Part shown: in pieces, positions 7,705 through 19,846 of the stretch
Layout: every line of letters begins with the position of its first letter
Numbering within the stretch: position 1 is the stretch's first letter
Assembly (NCBI GenBank): GCA_016928865.1
Contig: JAFGJX010000054.1
Coordinates: 1-41,378 of the forward strand
Length of the DNA: 41,378 bases
Direction of reading: 5' to 3'
Source of the DNA: Spirochaetota bacterium
GTDB lineage: Bacteria; Spirochaetota; UBA4802; UBA5550
The notes under the pieces: generated by a model
Database searches by the model: none
What the model was told of the DNA's origin: nothing
The model's input: only the letters and a program-made list of their open reading frames with translations
Made by a program: the position numbers and the translations under genes

Positions 7705-9399
7705 ATGAGAGTTATTTTTTTGACCGATATTCACGGCTCCTTCAACCAGACGGCGTCCCTGCTGTATGAAACCGTTGCCGATATCTATATTATCGGAGGC
7801 GACCTCATCGACATACCTTTTTACAGCATCAACACCGCGATCCAGTACCATGACATACAGACATACCTGCACAGCCTGAGAAAAAAAATGAAGCGAGACG
7901 GCGTAATCCTCGAAGACTTCGTAGACGAGCTCCTGGATTCCCCCGACGTGCCGGAGGATATCATCGACAAGGGGAGCGATTACCAGCAGCTCACCATACG
8001 CGCCCGGCGGGTGATGCAGCAAAAATACAAGGTGCTGGAGAACATGATCTCTTTCAAGACATCAGCCATGGTATTCGCCATTCCCGGAAACTATGACATG
8101 GACCTCAAATACACGGCCCTGCACGAGCGGGACCTGCATCTCCAGTGGCACAACCTGGCGGGCGTGAAGATCGCGGGATACGGCGGCGCCGACGTGTGGA
8201 CCGCGGGCATCCCCGAGCGATACATAGTGAGATACCGCGCCGGCATCGGGATCAACGACCATAACAACGAGATGTGGACCTTCTTCAAGGCGGTCAAGCC
8301 GGACATCATCGTGTCGCACCAGCCGCCGCACGGCATCCACGACAGGATATGGCACATCGGCCCATCCGGTTCGCCGGCGCTCCGCGCCTTCTGCGAGAGC
8401 AACCAGGTCAAGCTCTGCCTGAGCGGGCACGTGCACAACGACTGGGGCTTCAAGGCGGTGGACGGGTGCGTTTACCTGAACCCGTCCAATTTCGGTGAGG
8501 TAACCACGATACAGGGCGAGGTGTCCGAGGGAGGGTTCTTTTTCCAGATCGATTTCGAGGACGCCGAAATCAAGAAAGTCTCGCTGAAAAAGCTCGTGAA
8601 CGACCATCGCATCCACGACATCGCCGAATACTACAGAAAGGACGGGAAATGGGTCGAGGACATTATTGACGCGGAGCGACTCCAGGCGCGCCGGCTCGGC
8701 GAGAATTACGACATGAAGGTGCAGAAGTACTCCCACATCCCCGAGATAGAGCTGTTCAAGGACATAAAGAACTTTTTCCGGATGTTCCGCACACAGGAGA
8801 CCGAGGATCGCCTCGACGAGCTCGACCATGCGGTCGCGCTCCTGAAGGACAAGTTCGACGATATCGCCATGGACATCGTGGGCTCGGTGAACATGGGCAT
8901 CTCGCAGGAAAGCTCCGACATCGACGTGGTGCTCTACGTCCGCTGCGGGCGGAACTGCCAGGACATGTACGCGCAGTGCGACTACTACCAAAGCGCGAAA
9001 GCGCTGCTCGACAAGATCATCGGCGACAAGTACAAGTTCGAAATCATCGATTGCATTGACCTGAACGTGGTCGAGCGGAGTATCATCACGAAAAACTACG
9101 AATGCGAGGTTACCCAGCGCTTCGTGGCGTATCGCTCCATCTGCCGGCCGGTCAACTACCAGGCGATTGCCCCCATCGAGGACATCCTGAACGAGGACAT
9201 CGAGTTCCGCCGCGAGATGGAAGGAAGCATCAGGTCCTACTTCCGCATCTTCGCGAACACGTCGATGCACATGCGCTCCTTCGACAAGTACGAGTCGCGG
9301 CTCAAGTCGATCGGGATCAAGCTCCCCGAGTCGATACGCGACAAGATACGCGAGTACCTCCAGGTGACGCAGAGCGACGACGACCGCCTGAACTGGTGA
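7705..9399 (+). CDS. Metallophosphoesterase fused to a nucleotidyltransferase-fold domain
   Basis: A 564-residue cytosolic protein. Residues 1-280 form a calcineurin-like metallophosphoesterase with all metal motifs visible: DIH at 8-10, GGD at 31-33, GNYD near 128-131, SHQPPHG near 204 and SGHVHND near 240. The C-terminal part has a Pol-beta/MNT-type nucleotidyltransferase signature near residues 392-406 (GSVNMGISQESSDID), with the GS and D-x-D catalytic pattern intact, then a helical tail. The two activities suggest opposing or sequential chemistry on a nucleotide or nucleic-acid end, but the substrate is not evident. GGAG sits a few bases before the ATG. It is transcribed alone and stops 12 bp before convergent lysA. 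Nothing at the ends suggests truncation. Both domain calls are strong; the combined function is unknown. Confidence 0.85.
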   Translation: MRVIFLTDIHGSFNQTASLLYETVADIYIIGGDLIDIPFYSINTAIQYHDIQTYLHSLRKKMKRDGVILEDFVDELLDSPDVPEDIIDKGSDYQQLTIRARRVMQQKYKVLENMISFKTSAMVFAIPGNYDMDLKYTALHERDLHLQWHNLAGVKIAGYGGADVWTAGIPERYIVRYRAGIGINDHNNEMWTFFKAVKPDIIVSHQPPHGIHDRIWHIGPSGSPALRAFCESNQVKLCLSGHVHNDWGFKAVDGCVYLNPSNFGEVTTIQGEVSEGGFFFQIDFEDAEIKKVSLKKLVNDHRIHDIAEYYRKDGKWVEDIIDAERLQARRLGENYDMKVQKYSHIPEIELFKDIKNFFRMFRTQETEDRLDELDHAVALLKDKFDDIAMDIVGSVNMGISQESSDIDVVLYVRCGRNCQDMYAQCDYYQSAKALLDKIIGDKYKFEIIDCIDLNVVERSIITKNYECEVTQRFVAYRSICRPVNYQAIAPIEDILNEDIEFRREMEGSIRSYFRIFANTSMHMRSFDKYESRLKSIGIKLPESIRDKIREYLQVTQSDDDRLNW

Positions 9400-9411
9400 C
9401 CCGCTGCGGCA

Positions 9412-10662
9412 CTACAGGTTGGAAAAGTCGAGGGTGGCGAAATAGTCGTCGAGCGTCTCGGCCCGCCGGATCATCTCCACGGAACCGTCTTTTTTGAGCA
9501 GGAGCTCGGCTGAGCGCAGCTTCCCGTTGTAGTTGAAGCCCATTGCGTGGCCGTGCGCGCCCGCGTCGTGGATCACCAGGATATCCCCGGTCTCGATCTC
9601 CGGCAGAAGACGGTCGACGGCGAACTTGTCGTTGTTCTCGCACAGGGAGCCGGTCACGTCGTAGACGTGATCGCGCGGCAGTTTCTCCTTGCCGAGCACG
9701 GTTATGTGGTGATAGGCGCCGTAGAGCGCGGGGCGCATCAGGTTCGCCATGCAGGCGTCCAGGCCGATGTAGTTCTTGTATATGTTCTTCCGGTGGATGG
9801 CCCTGGCGACCAGGAACCCGTACGGGCCGGTGATCATCCGCCCGCTCTCCATGACGATGTTGACCGGGTGCAGGCCGGCGGCGCGGATGGTCGCGTCGTA
9901 CCGCTCCCGCGTCTTCGCGGAAACATACTCCAGGTCGATCGCCTTCTCTTCCGGCCGGTAGGGTATGCCGAACCCGCCACCCAGGTTCAGGAACTCGAAG
10001 CGGATGCCGAGCTCCCGGTGAATATCGATCGTCAGGCCGAAAAGCATGTCCGCCGTGTCCACGAAATAGTCCGGGTCAAGCTCGTTTGAGGCGACCATGG
10101 TGTGCAGCCCGAAGCGCCGCACGCCCCTGTCGCGAAGGATGCGGTACCCGTCAAAGAGCTGCTCCCTGGTGAAGCCGTATTTCGCCTCCTCAGGATGGCC
10201 GATGATGTGATTGCCCCCGCGCAGGGGACCGGGATTGTAACGGCAGGAAATCACCTCGGGGAGACCGGCGCAGCGCTCGAGAAAGGGGATATGGGTGATA
10301 TCGTCAAGGTTGATGATCGCGCCCAGCTCGCGCGCCTTCACGTACTCCCCCGCGGGCGTGTTGTTCGAGCTGAAGAACACGCTCTCGCCCGTGATCCCCA
10401 CGCGCTCCGCGAGCGCCAGCTCGGCCATGGAGCTGCAGTCCGAGCCGAAGCCCTCCTCCTTCAGCACCTTCATGATATACGGATTGGGACATGCCTTGAC
10501 GGCAAAATATTCCCTGAAGCCGGGCGCCCACGAAAAGGCCTTCACCAGCCGCCGCGCGTTTTCCCGTATACCCGCCTCATCGTAGATGTGAAACGGCGTC
10601 GGATACCGCGCCGCAATCTGTTCAATCTGGTCGCTGGTAAAGGGGAGACTCTTTCCGTCCAT
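9412..10662 (-). CDS. lysA: Diaminopimelate decarboxylase-like PLP enzyme
   Basis: A 416-residue fold-type III PLP decarboxylase, most likely converting meso-diaminopimelate to L-lysine. Visible family features are the PLP lysine in EYFAVKACPNP (Lys56), the glycine loop LNLGGGFGIPY (near 225), ESGRMITGPYGFLV, the substrate-site GSLCENNDKFA (catalytic Cys near 341) and the C-terminal DAGAHGHAMGFNYNG. ATG at 10662 is chosen because the N-terminal sequence then fits the family; the longer frame starts at a TTG inside the upstream gap. No strong ribosome site is seen. It is not beside other lysine genes. A related decarboxylase such as a carboxynorspermidine enzyme is the main alternative, but the length and motifs favour LysA. 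Confidence 0.85.
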   Translation of the reverse strand: MDGKSLPFTSDQIEQIAARYPTPFHIYDEAGIRENARRLVKAFSWAPGFREYFAVKACPNPYIMKVLKEEGFGSDCSSMAELALAERVGITGESVFFSSNNTPAGEYVKARELGAIINLDDITHIPFLERCAGLPEVISCRYNPGPLRGGNHIIGHPEEAKYGFTREQLFDGYRILRDRGVRRFGLHTMVASNELDPDYFVDTADMLFGLTIDIHRELGIRFEFLNLGGGFGIPYRPEEKAIDLEYVSAKTRERYDATIRAAGLHPVNIVMESGRMITGPYGFLVARAIHRKNIYKNYIGLDACMANLMRPALYGAYHHITVLGKEKLPRDHVYDVTGSLCENNDKFAVDRLLPEIETGDILVIHDAGAHGHAMGFNYNGKLRSAELLLKKDGSVEMIRRAETLDDYFATLDFSNL

Positions 10663-10858
10663 GGATAAACCCGCCTGGCTAGTTTTATTGTAATAATATA
10701 CTAGGCCCCCCCATGACCTGCGTGTCAAGAATTTATTGAGCGGCGCCTTGTCCCGTTACGCGCGAGATTTTTGAGGCCCCGGACAAAAATATTAATGACA
10801 AATATGCATTATGGGTTACACTCAAAAAAAATGCCATCAAGGAAGCACGGCTATCGCC

Positions 10859-12398
10859 ATGAAAGCAGAACAAAACAGTACAAACCCGACGGACAGGCCT
10901 GACCAGAAAAAATCAAGAGTATTCAGCGACGTCATTATTGAAAACAACAAACGGCTGCTCATCGCGTTTCTTATCATAGCCGGTTTCGCCAATGTTGCGG
11001 TCACTCTCATAAAGATCGCCGGCATCGGATCCCAGTACCTGGAATTCCATCACATTATCATCGAAGTAATTGTCGTCGCCGTTACACTGGCCGTCTCCTA
11101 TTTTCTCTCGAACCGCTTCAGAGGGGAAATAGCGTCCGGCTATATACTTATAACGGGCGTGCTGATCTGCATCTCGGTATTTGAATACGCGTTTCACGGA
11201 TCGAAACAGCTGTTCGCAACGCGCTACATCCCGCTCGCCCTCAGCATATTTTACTTCCACCCGCCCATAACCATATACACCCTGGTCCTGGTGCTCATCT
11301 CCCAGGCCCTGGTCATGATCATCAACCCCGATCTGCGCCTCCCGCCACCCTACTCGGACACCGCGGTCCGGTTTATCCTGTACGCCATGTCGGGAGTCGC
11401 GGCGTTTTTCGGCGCGCGCGCATCCATGCGTCTCCTCAACTTCGCGATCTACCAGCACGAGGAGGCGAACAGCAGCCTGGTAAACCTTCGCGAGATGGCC
11501 GGGGCCGTCGTGAAATCCGTTGACATAATGAAACAAGAGACCTCGGAACACGAGGTGATCACCAAGGACATGAACGACATATCCCAGCACCAGGCCGCCT
11601 CGCTCGAGGAGATCACCACCGCCCTGGAAGAGCTCGCCTCCAACTCCAACGCCATCAGCGAGATAGCCCGCTCGCTCTACGAGGAGCTCGACATCACCGT
11701 TGAATCCGTCAATGACCTCAAGGCGGTCAACGACAAGGTGCAGGAGAGCTCGACGGAGATGAACCGCGCCCTGCGTGAAGTGACAACCCACTCGGAAAGC
11801 ACGGCCGAGCAGATACGGCATACCGAGGAAAAGTTCAACACCGTAAAGACCAGGTCCGGCGAGATGGCGAATTTCGTCCAGGTGATCAACGACATCGCGG
11901 ACAAGGTCAACCTCCTGTCACTCAATGCCGCCATTGAGGCGGCGCGCGCCGGCGAGTACGGCAGGGGCTTCGCCGTGGTCGCAGACGAGATATCCAAGCT
12001 GGCGGAGGCGACCTCGGTCAACTCCAAGGAGATTGAAAACATCATCAAGGAGAACCTGAGGCTCATCGAAGAAAGCGGCGGCCTGATCAAACAGTCGGTG
12101 GAAACGATGACCAAGCTTAACACCGCGATTCAATCAATCAGGGGCGAGGTCACGGAAGTGGGGAACCTTATCAATGATATCGGGGTCACCATCAAGACTA
12201 TCAAGAACCTGAACGTCAAGATTCACGAATCCAGTAAAACCATAGAGAACTCTACATCAGAACAGAAAATCGCCACCGACGAATCGACCAGGACCGCCTT
12301 CGACATCGCGCAGAAGTCGCAGGAGATCGTCAATATCGCCATCAAGCTGTCCCGGTCAACCCGCACCATCAGGGAGATCACCGAAGAGCTTGACCGGG

Positions 12399-12421
<23 letters not shown>
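10859..12421 (+). CDS. Methyl-accepting chemotaxis protein with multi-pass membrane N-terminus
   Basis: A receptor of about 520 residues that would signal through CheA/CheW. The N-terminal 200 residues contain about five hydrophobic helices (for example [45 protein letters not shown] and [15 protein letters not shown]) with short connecting loops and no large periplasmic sensor domain. The long helical cytoplasmic part carries the conserved hairpin tip [32 protein letters not shown] in two pieces, [17 protein letters not shown] then [15 protein letters not shown]. No clear HAMP domain is seen. I use the ATG at 10859 (preceded by AAGGAAG, somewhat far away); an upstream ATG at 10811 would add 16 residues but lacks a ribosome site. 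The 3' end overlaps convergent copA by 23 bp. Confidence 0.88.
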
Positions 12422-14600
<2,179 letters not shown>

Positions 14601-14635
14601 AACGCCGTCCTGTTTTGTGAGGATTCGCCAGCATC

Positions 14636-14664
14636 ATAATGTTACGTCTGCGTTAAAATTGCAA
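14636..14664 (-). promoter_or_regulatory. Candidate promoter of copA
   Basis: Minus strand: TTGCAA (14664-14659), 17-bp spacer, CATTAT (14641-14636), about 36 bp before the copA ATG. I see no recognisable CueR or CsoR operator here. Confidence 0.45.
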
Positions 14665-14767
14665 CGAATCTACCGGACGGCCTGATAAAAAAGAAGATTG
14701 AATTTTAACCCGCCGGGGTATATACCGTACAAAATCATTCATCTAACATCCGGGGAGGAAGCAATTC

Positions 14768-15637
14768 ATGAAAACAACATGTCGAATTATAGCCTTTCTG
14801 GCGGCGGCTGCCCTGGCGGCCGCCGCCGGCGCGAAGGAGAGCACCGAGAAGCTCTACTGTATAATGAATTACACCATTACCCGCAGCAATGCCGAGATCG
14901 ATCTGAACGGCGTACAGATTACCCGCTCCGAAAAGGAGACGTCCTATTCGGTATCCGGATCCGCCGACGTCGGCGTATGGATCCATCCGGGCGCCAACAC
15001 CATCACCGTCACGGTCCGCCCCATCGAAAAGAAGGCGGAATCCGCATTCACGCCTTCGGTGGAGATTTCCCTGGCAACGGCCCGTGAGGGCCAGATGAGC
15101 AACGAGGGGAAGCAATTCCTGTCATTGAGTCTGCCTGAAAAGGAGGCTGATGGATCAGCCGCAACCATGACCTCGCCCCTGGTAAAACAGAAGACGTTCA
15201 CCCCGTCATACATTCCTCCCTCCGTCCTCTGGGACAAGATCAAGCCGGTTACACTGGACAAGGCTTCACGTGAGAAAATCATCCAACTGGTGAAGGACTA
15301 CCATGCAGCTTTTGTGAGGAAAGACGCGGGCGCGCTGTCTTCGTTCCTCCTGTTCGCCTCAACCGACATGGCGCGCATCATGCACCGGCCGGAAGAGGAA
15401 ATCAAAAACAAGCTGAAGGAAACCCTCAGGGAGATGGTCGCGGAAAAGGGCTTTGCGATGGAACCGCTGAACGAGGTCGCGCTCGTTCTGAAACCGGTCG
15501 TTGACGGCAGGATCATATGCGTGTGCGACCGGAATGGAGAAAACCCGGTGCGCACAAAAAAGACGCCCGATGGCGGGGTCATGAGCTTTCCCGTGTACGT
15601 GTCGCTGATTGACGGGAAGTGGATCATCGTGCGGTAA
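14768..15637 (+). CDS. Exported protein of unknown function
   Basis: A 289-residue protein with a clear Sec signal peptide (MKTTCRIIAFLAAAALAAAAGAKE, probable cleavage after AAGA) and no lipobox, so it is probably periplasmic. The first 130 residues of the mature part look beta-rich (YTITRSNAEIDLNGVQIT; VWIHPGANTITVTVRP). The next part is helical (residues about 165-225, charged) and the C-terminus again has strands ending DGKWIIVR, as in small SnoaL/NTF2-like or DUF4440-type folds, though I cannot assign the family. A very strong GGGGAGGA ribosome site precedes the ATG. It ends 26 bp before the convergent ATP-grasp gene. The function is not known to me. Confidence 0.8.
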   Translation: MKTTCRIIAFLAAAALAAAAGAKESTEKLYCIMNYTITRSNAEIDLNGVQITRSEKETSYSVSGSADVGVWIHPGANTITVTVRPIEKKAESAFTPSVEISLATAREGQMSNEGKQFLSLSLPEKEADGSAATMTSPLVKQKTFTPSYIPPSVLWDKIKPVTLDKASREKIIQLVKDYHAAFVRKDAGALSSFLLFASTDMARIMHRPEEEIKNKLKETLREMVAEKGFAMEPLNEVALVLKPVVDGRIICVCDRNGENPVRTKKTPDGGVMSFPVYVSLIDGKWIIVR

Positions 15638-15663
15638 GGGCCGGCCCGCATGGACCGGACTCA

Positions 15664-17199
15664 TTAGCCCCTGAGAAATCCCTTTTTAATATCAATGCGC
15701 CTGATCAAATCAGCAAGGATGCGCCTGTACAACTCATCCTTTAATATGACGTCCTCACCTCCGCTGTCGATATTGGGATTATCGTTTACTTCGATGACCA
15801 GAACGCCTTTTTCCGTCTCCTTGATGTCCACTCCATAGAGCCCGTCGCCGATGAGGTTGGCGGCCTTCAATGCGGCGTCCAGCACCGCCCGTGGCGCATC
15901 TTCAACCGGGATTGTTTTCGAGCTGCCGGCCCTGATCCTGCCCTGCGGTTCATGCTTGTATATCTGCCAGTGCTTATGGGACATGAAATATTTTGACACG
16001 TAGAGCGGTTTTTTATTGAGCACGCCCACGCGCCAGTCAAAATCGGTGTACATGAATTCCTGCGCCAGGATGATGTCCGATTTTTTAAAAAGCATGGTCG
16101 AAATCGAGTCGAATTCCGCCCTGTTCTCCGCCTTGAACACTCCCTGCGAAAAGGAGCCATCGGGTATTTTAACCACCACCGGATAGCTGAGCTGCTCTTC
16201 CAGTGAGGCGATTTTCATGTCACGCACAAAAATAACGCTCCTGGGAATGGCCACCCGGCTGCCCATGAGAAGCTCGGCGAGAAACACCTTGTTCGTGCAT
16301 CGTAAAATTGAATCAGGATCATCAATGACCGCCAGGCCCTCGCTGGCCGCCTTTTTCGCAAAGAGAAAGGTGTGGTGGTCTATGGCCGTTGTTTCACGGA
16401 TAAAAAGCCCGTCATATTCGGCAATTCGAAGCAGGTCCTTCTTCTGGATGAGCTGCATTCCAAGATTAAGGCTTTTCCCGATCCTGAGAAACTTCTTGAG
16501 TGCCGACTTGTTTGACGGCGGCAGCTTTTCATCAGGATTATATAAAATCGCCAGGTCGTACCGGGGGCCGGTCCTGGCGCGCTTCTTCTGCCACTTTTTC
16601 CTGGTATATTTTTCCAGGGCCTCAATAAACAGCCATTCCAGTTCCGCTGGCATGGTCTGGATCGTCAGCGGTTTCAGCGATTCGATCTCCCATTTGCCGT
16701 TGTTCTTCCTGAACTCCGCCTTTATCAGCGGGTACCTGAACGTATCAAATATTTCCTGCCCTATCTGCTCAAAAAAAGCATGTTCGCTGTGGCCGAAGAA
16801 AAAATGGGTCTCCACCGCCACAACACCTATCTCGGGATTCACGATTTTATTGAGCGATTTCATGAGCAATTCGTCAATATCGTCAGCGCCTTCCACATCA
16901 ATCTGGTAAGAAGATTTCTGGCTGAGGTCACGCAACGTACGCACGGTAGGAATTATCTTGTGGTTGCGGGCCTCGGCGAGCAGGGAGCAGTAGTATCCCC
17001 TGCTGAGGTAGCGGTAGCTCCGCGCCAGATTTATAACCTTAAGGTTATTCATTTTAAAATAGGAGGGATCGGTCAGATACTCATTCACGGTAGTGACCCG
17101 TAATGGAGGGTATTCCTTCTTCCAGTCCCACAATTTTTCAACAACGACCAGGAAACTCGAGTCACTATAGCCGTTACCGGCGCCTGATTCAACATCCAT
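15664..17199 (-). CDS. RimK-like ATP-grasp ligase with RLAN-type N-terminal domain
   Basis: A 511-residue enzyme. Residues 1 to about 200 resemble the RimK-like ATP-grasp N-terminal (RLAN) module (VVVEKLWDWKKEYPPLRV; VINLARSYRYLSRGYYCSLLAEA). The C-terminal half is an ATP-grasp fold with the nucleotide lysine in PVVVKIPDGSFSQGV, the DWRVGVLNKKPLYVSKYF segment and the metal ligands in GVDIKE and IEVNDNPNID (near 471). Such ligases join an amine to a carboxylate through an acyl phosphate, often an amino acid to a peptide or protein end. It starts 9 nt after the GNAT-C39 gene stop, so the two are one operon. ATG at 17199 with a modest AGG site. Substrate unknown; genomic coupling of RLAN ligases with GNAT and peptidase genes is known, but I know of no experimentally defined product. 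Confidence 0.87.
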   Translation of the reverse strand: MDVESGAGNGYSDSSFLVVVEKLWDWKKEYPPLRVTTVNEYLTDPSYFKMNNLKVINLARSYRYLSRGYYCSLLAEARNHKIIPTVRTLRDLSQKSSYQIDVEGADDIDELLMKSLNKIVNPEIGVVAVETHFFFGHSEHAFFEQIGQEIFDTFRYPLIKAEFRKNNGKWEIESLKPLTIQTMPAELEWLFIEALEKYTRKKWQKKRARTGPRYDLAILYNPDEKLPPSNKSALKKFLRIGKSLNLGMQLIQKKDLLRIAEYDGLFIRETTAIDHHTFLFAKKAASEGLAVIDDPDSILRCTNKVFLAELLMGSRVAIPRSVIFVRDMKIASLEEQLSYPVVVKIPDGSFSQGVFKAENRAEFDSISTMLFKKSDIILAQEFMYTDFDWRVGVLNKKPLYVSKYFMSHKHWQIYKHEPQGRIRAGSSKTIPVEDAPRAVLDAALKAANLIGDGLYGVDIKETEKGVLVIEVNDNPNIDSGGEDVILKDELYRRILADLIRRIDIKKGFLRG

Positions 17200-17208
17200 A
17201 GAAATACC

Positions 17209-18300
17209 TCATAAATAAATAAGCAATGCGGCCTTTTGCCCTGACTTCCCGTATTTGGCCATCTGTTCAAAGTCCTTCTTCAAAATGGGCATATTGACGG
17301 AATCAAGGGGAGATTTGTCCCTTTCATAATCAACAAATGAATCATGGCAGTAGATATATTTCTCGTCAAATCCGGTCACCACGATCCAGTGGGGAAATTT
17401 TTCACGGTATATTCTGTACGAGCTGATAAGGATGATCGGTATCCGTCCCATGCGTATATAGCTTTCCATTTCATCCAGCGACAGGTTCGCGCGTTTGACC
17501 TGTATCGGGAGCGAGGCTATCTCTTCGTTGAAATCCTGCTGGACCAGGCGCATGACCTCTTTCTTCTCGGCATTCCGTACCGTATCGACCAGAAAGGTGA
17601 GAGGATCTTCCATGGTATAAATATCAACCTTGAACCCGCGATGATACGCGGACAGGGCGAGGCCGTACAGACTGCACCCGCCATGACCCGAGTTCATGAA
17701 AATGGTCGTTGCCTCGCGCCATATCCTGAGCTCTGTTTTGCGATCCATGACGAAAGACGGGTCCAGGGCATGCATGGCCATCATGAGCGAGGCGGGACCG
17801 CAGGTAAAGTCGAGGGTCTGCTGATAGTAGGTGACTTTTGTCAATTCCGGCTTGCGGCCTGAAGGCAGAAACTTCTCATACCTGGTCGCTTCCATGGAAT
17901 CTTCATAGTATTCAGGGATGATGCCGATCTTTTTGTATCCCTTTCTTTCATACAGCTTTCTGGCAAGAGAGTTGTCCGATCGTACCTCAAGGCGGAGATA
18001 AACACAGTCATGCTGGAGGGCAATCTCTTCGATATGATCCAGAAGCTCGGATCCCATGCCCCGGTCCGCGTAATCCGCATGGACCGCGATTGAATACAGA
18101 CGGGCCAGGGATGTCCCGGTATGAAAAAGCAGATTGGCATAGCCACGCACCCCGCCATTGCTTTCATATACCAGGGTCACTGCTTTTGCCTTGGTAAGAA
18201 GATATCGAAAGCTCCGACGGGAAATTCTGTCAGCATCAAAGGCGGAATTCTCGATTTCGAGAAGATCATTAATGTCGCTAAGGGCGGCTTCCCTTATCAT
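17209..18300 (-). CDS. GNAT acetyltransferase fused to C39-like cysteine hydrolase
   Basis: A 363-residue two-domain protein. Residues 1-150 are a RimI-like GNAT domain (IREAALSDINDLLEIENSAF; LYSIAVHADYADRGMGSELL carries the acetyl-CoA pyrophosphate loop; LYERKGYKKIGIIPEYY). Residues from about 155 form a papain-like domain of the C39-like group: catalytic Cys near 167 in DFTCGPASLMMAM, His near 304 in PHWIVVTGFD and Asp near 317 in CHDSF. The start is placed at the first ATG (18300), which matches the GNAT beginning; the longer frame opens with a TTG. It is followed after 9 nt by the ATP-grasp ligase. Together they suggest making, capping and trimming of a small peptide or amino-acid conjugate. 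The C39-type fold in exporters cleaves leader peptides, but no transporter is seen here. Confidence 0.85.
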   Translation of the reverse strand: MIREAALSDINDLLEIENSAFDADRISRRSFRYLLTKAKAVTLVYESNGGVRGYANLLFHTGTSLARLYSIAVHADYADRGMGSELLDHIEEIALQHDCVYLRLEVRSDNSLARKLYERKGYKKIGIIPEYYEDSMEATRYEKFLPSGRKPELTKVTYYQQTLDFTCGPASLMMAMHALDPSFVMDRKTELRIWREATTIFMNSGHGGCSLYGLALSAYHRGFKVDIYTMEDPLTFLVDTVRNAEKKEVMRLVQQDFNEEIASLPIQVKRANLSLDEMESYIRMGRIPIILISSYRIYREKFPHWIVVTGFDEKYIYCHDSFVDYERDKSPLDSVNMPILKKDFEQMAKYGKSGQKAALLIYL

Positions 18301-18653
18301 TTCCAGACCGCTTTTATTAACAGCCTTAACATCATTGCATACATGCAAGCCTGCGCGGGCAGAGATTCATACTCCCGACTGCCCGTGTAGTTAGCTCAGG
18401 CATTGCTAAATTTCATGTAACCTGTCCAGCACTTTTTGTGCCAAAAAGGCCTAATGTTAGAGTAACCCGGGCCGGATACAAGCGATGCATCATCAAGGCA
18501 GTTTCCATGCATCTATCCCGACAGGACGGTGAGGCGTCGGAAAAAAGAGCTGAGCGGCCGATGTCTGGCTGAGTTTTCAACGCTTTTCTCAGGGTCCCGC
18601 AGGCTGCGAGTCTTATCGGCGCGTGACAAACCTGTTGGAACAGGCTCTCATGC
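18301..18653. other. Upstream region of the GNAT-C39/ATP-grasp operon
   Basis: This 353-bp gap lies between the ilvC terminator and the GNAT-C39 gene and must hold that operon's promoter. A small GCAC/GTGC hairpin lies near 18429-18441. Reading frames inside it have no ribosome site or family resemblance, so I see no supportable gene. Confidence 0.4.
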
Positions 18654-18679
18654 AAAAAGCCCCCTGGCGGGGGCTTTTT
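18654..18679 (-). terminator. Intrinsic terminator of the ilvBNC operon
   Basis: AAAAAGCCCCC (18654-18664) and GGGGGCTTTTT (18669-18679) form a perfect 11-bp stem with a TGGC loop. A-tract and T-tract flank both sides, so it can work in both directions. It lies 26 bp after the ilvC stop. Confidence 0.92.
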
Positions 18680-18704
18680 GACCTTATGCTTTTCCGGAAT
18701 GTGC

Positions 18705-19700
<996 letters not shown>

Positions 19701-19714
19701 GGCGTACTCCTTTT

Positions 19715-19750
19715 TTGACCCCCCTGTCCCCCGGAGGGGGCACGGGTCAA
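19715..19750. repeat. Dispersed GC-rich palindromic element, copy 1
   Basis: The outer arms TTGACCC and GGGTCAA and the inner arms CCCCC (19728-19732) and GGGGG (19736-19740) fold into one long imperfect hairpin. Positions 19718-19749 match 33891-33922 in 30 of 32 bases. It lies in the 146-bp gap between ilvN and ilvC, just upstream of the ilvC ribosome site, and could affect ilvC mRNA processing or stability. Confidence 0.7.
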
Positions 19751-19770
19751 CGTGTTTTTTAATATCACCA

Positions 19771-19842
19771 ACTTGCCCTCACCCGCGCTCCGCGCGCCCT
19801 CTTCCATCAATACCTGAAAAAGGCGAGGGGCGGGGGCAGATA
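19771..19842. repeat. Imperfect palindromic repeat of REP-like type
   Basis: The left arm begins TTGCCCTCACCCGCG and the right arm reads GGCGAGGGGCGGGGGCA, with an internal GCGC/GCGC mini-stem. The C-rich/G-rich arm design is that of short dispersed repeats in many bacterial genomes. It fills the rest of the ilvN-ilvC gap. Confidence 0.45.
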
Positions 19843-19846
19843 TCAG

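Noticed and set aside
8062..9270. 402-codon open frame on the minus strand inside the phosphoesterase gene
   Set aside because: Sequence is low-complexity His/Val/Asp-rich as expected of an antisense shadow in GC-rich DNA; the plus-strand gene has all catalytic motifs.
10913..11821. 302-codon minus-strand frame opposite the chemotaxis receptor
   Set aside because: Shadow of the receptor; no start signal and no family resemblance.
18385..18410. tRNA-like D-arm sequence TTAGCTCAGG
   Set aside because: No matching acceptor stem, anticodon arm or T-arm around it.
18413..18655. 80-codon minus-strand frame in the gap after ilvC
   Set aside because: Overlaps the ilvC terminator region, has no ribosome site and no recognisable features.
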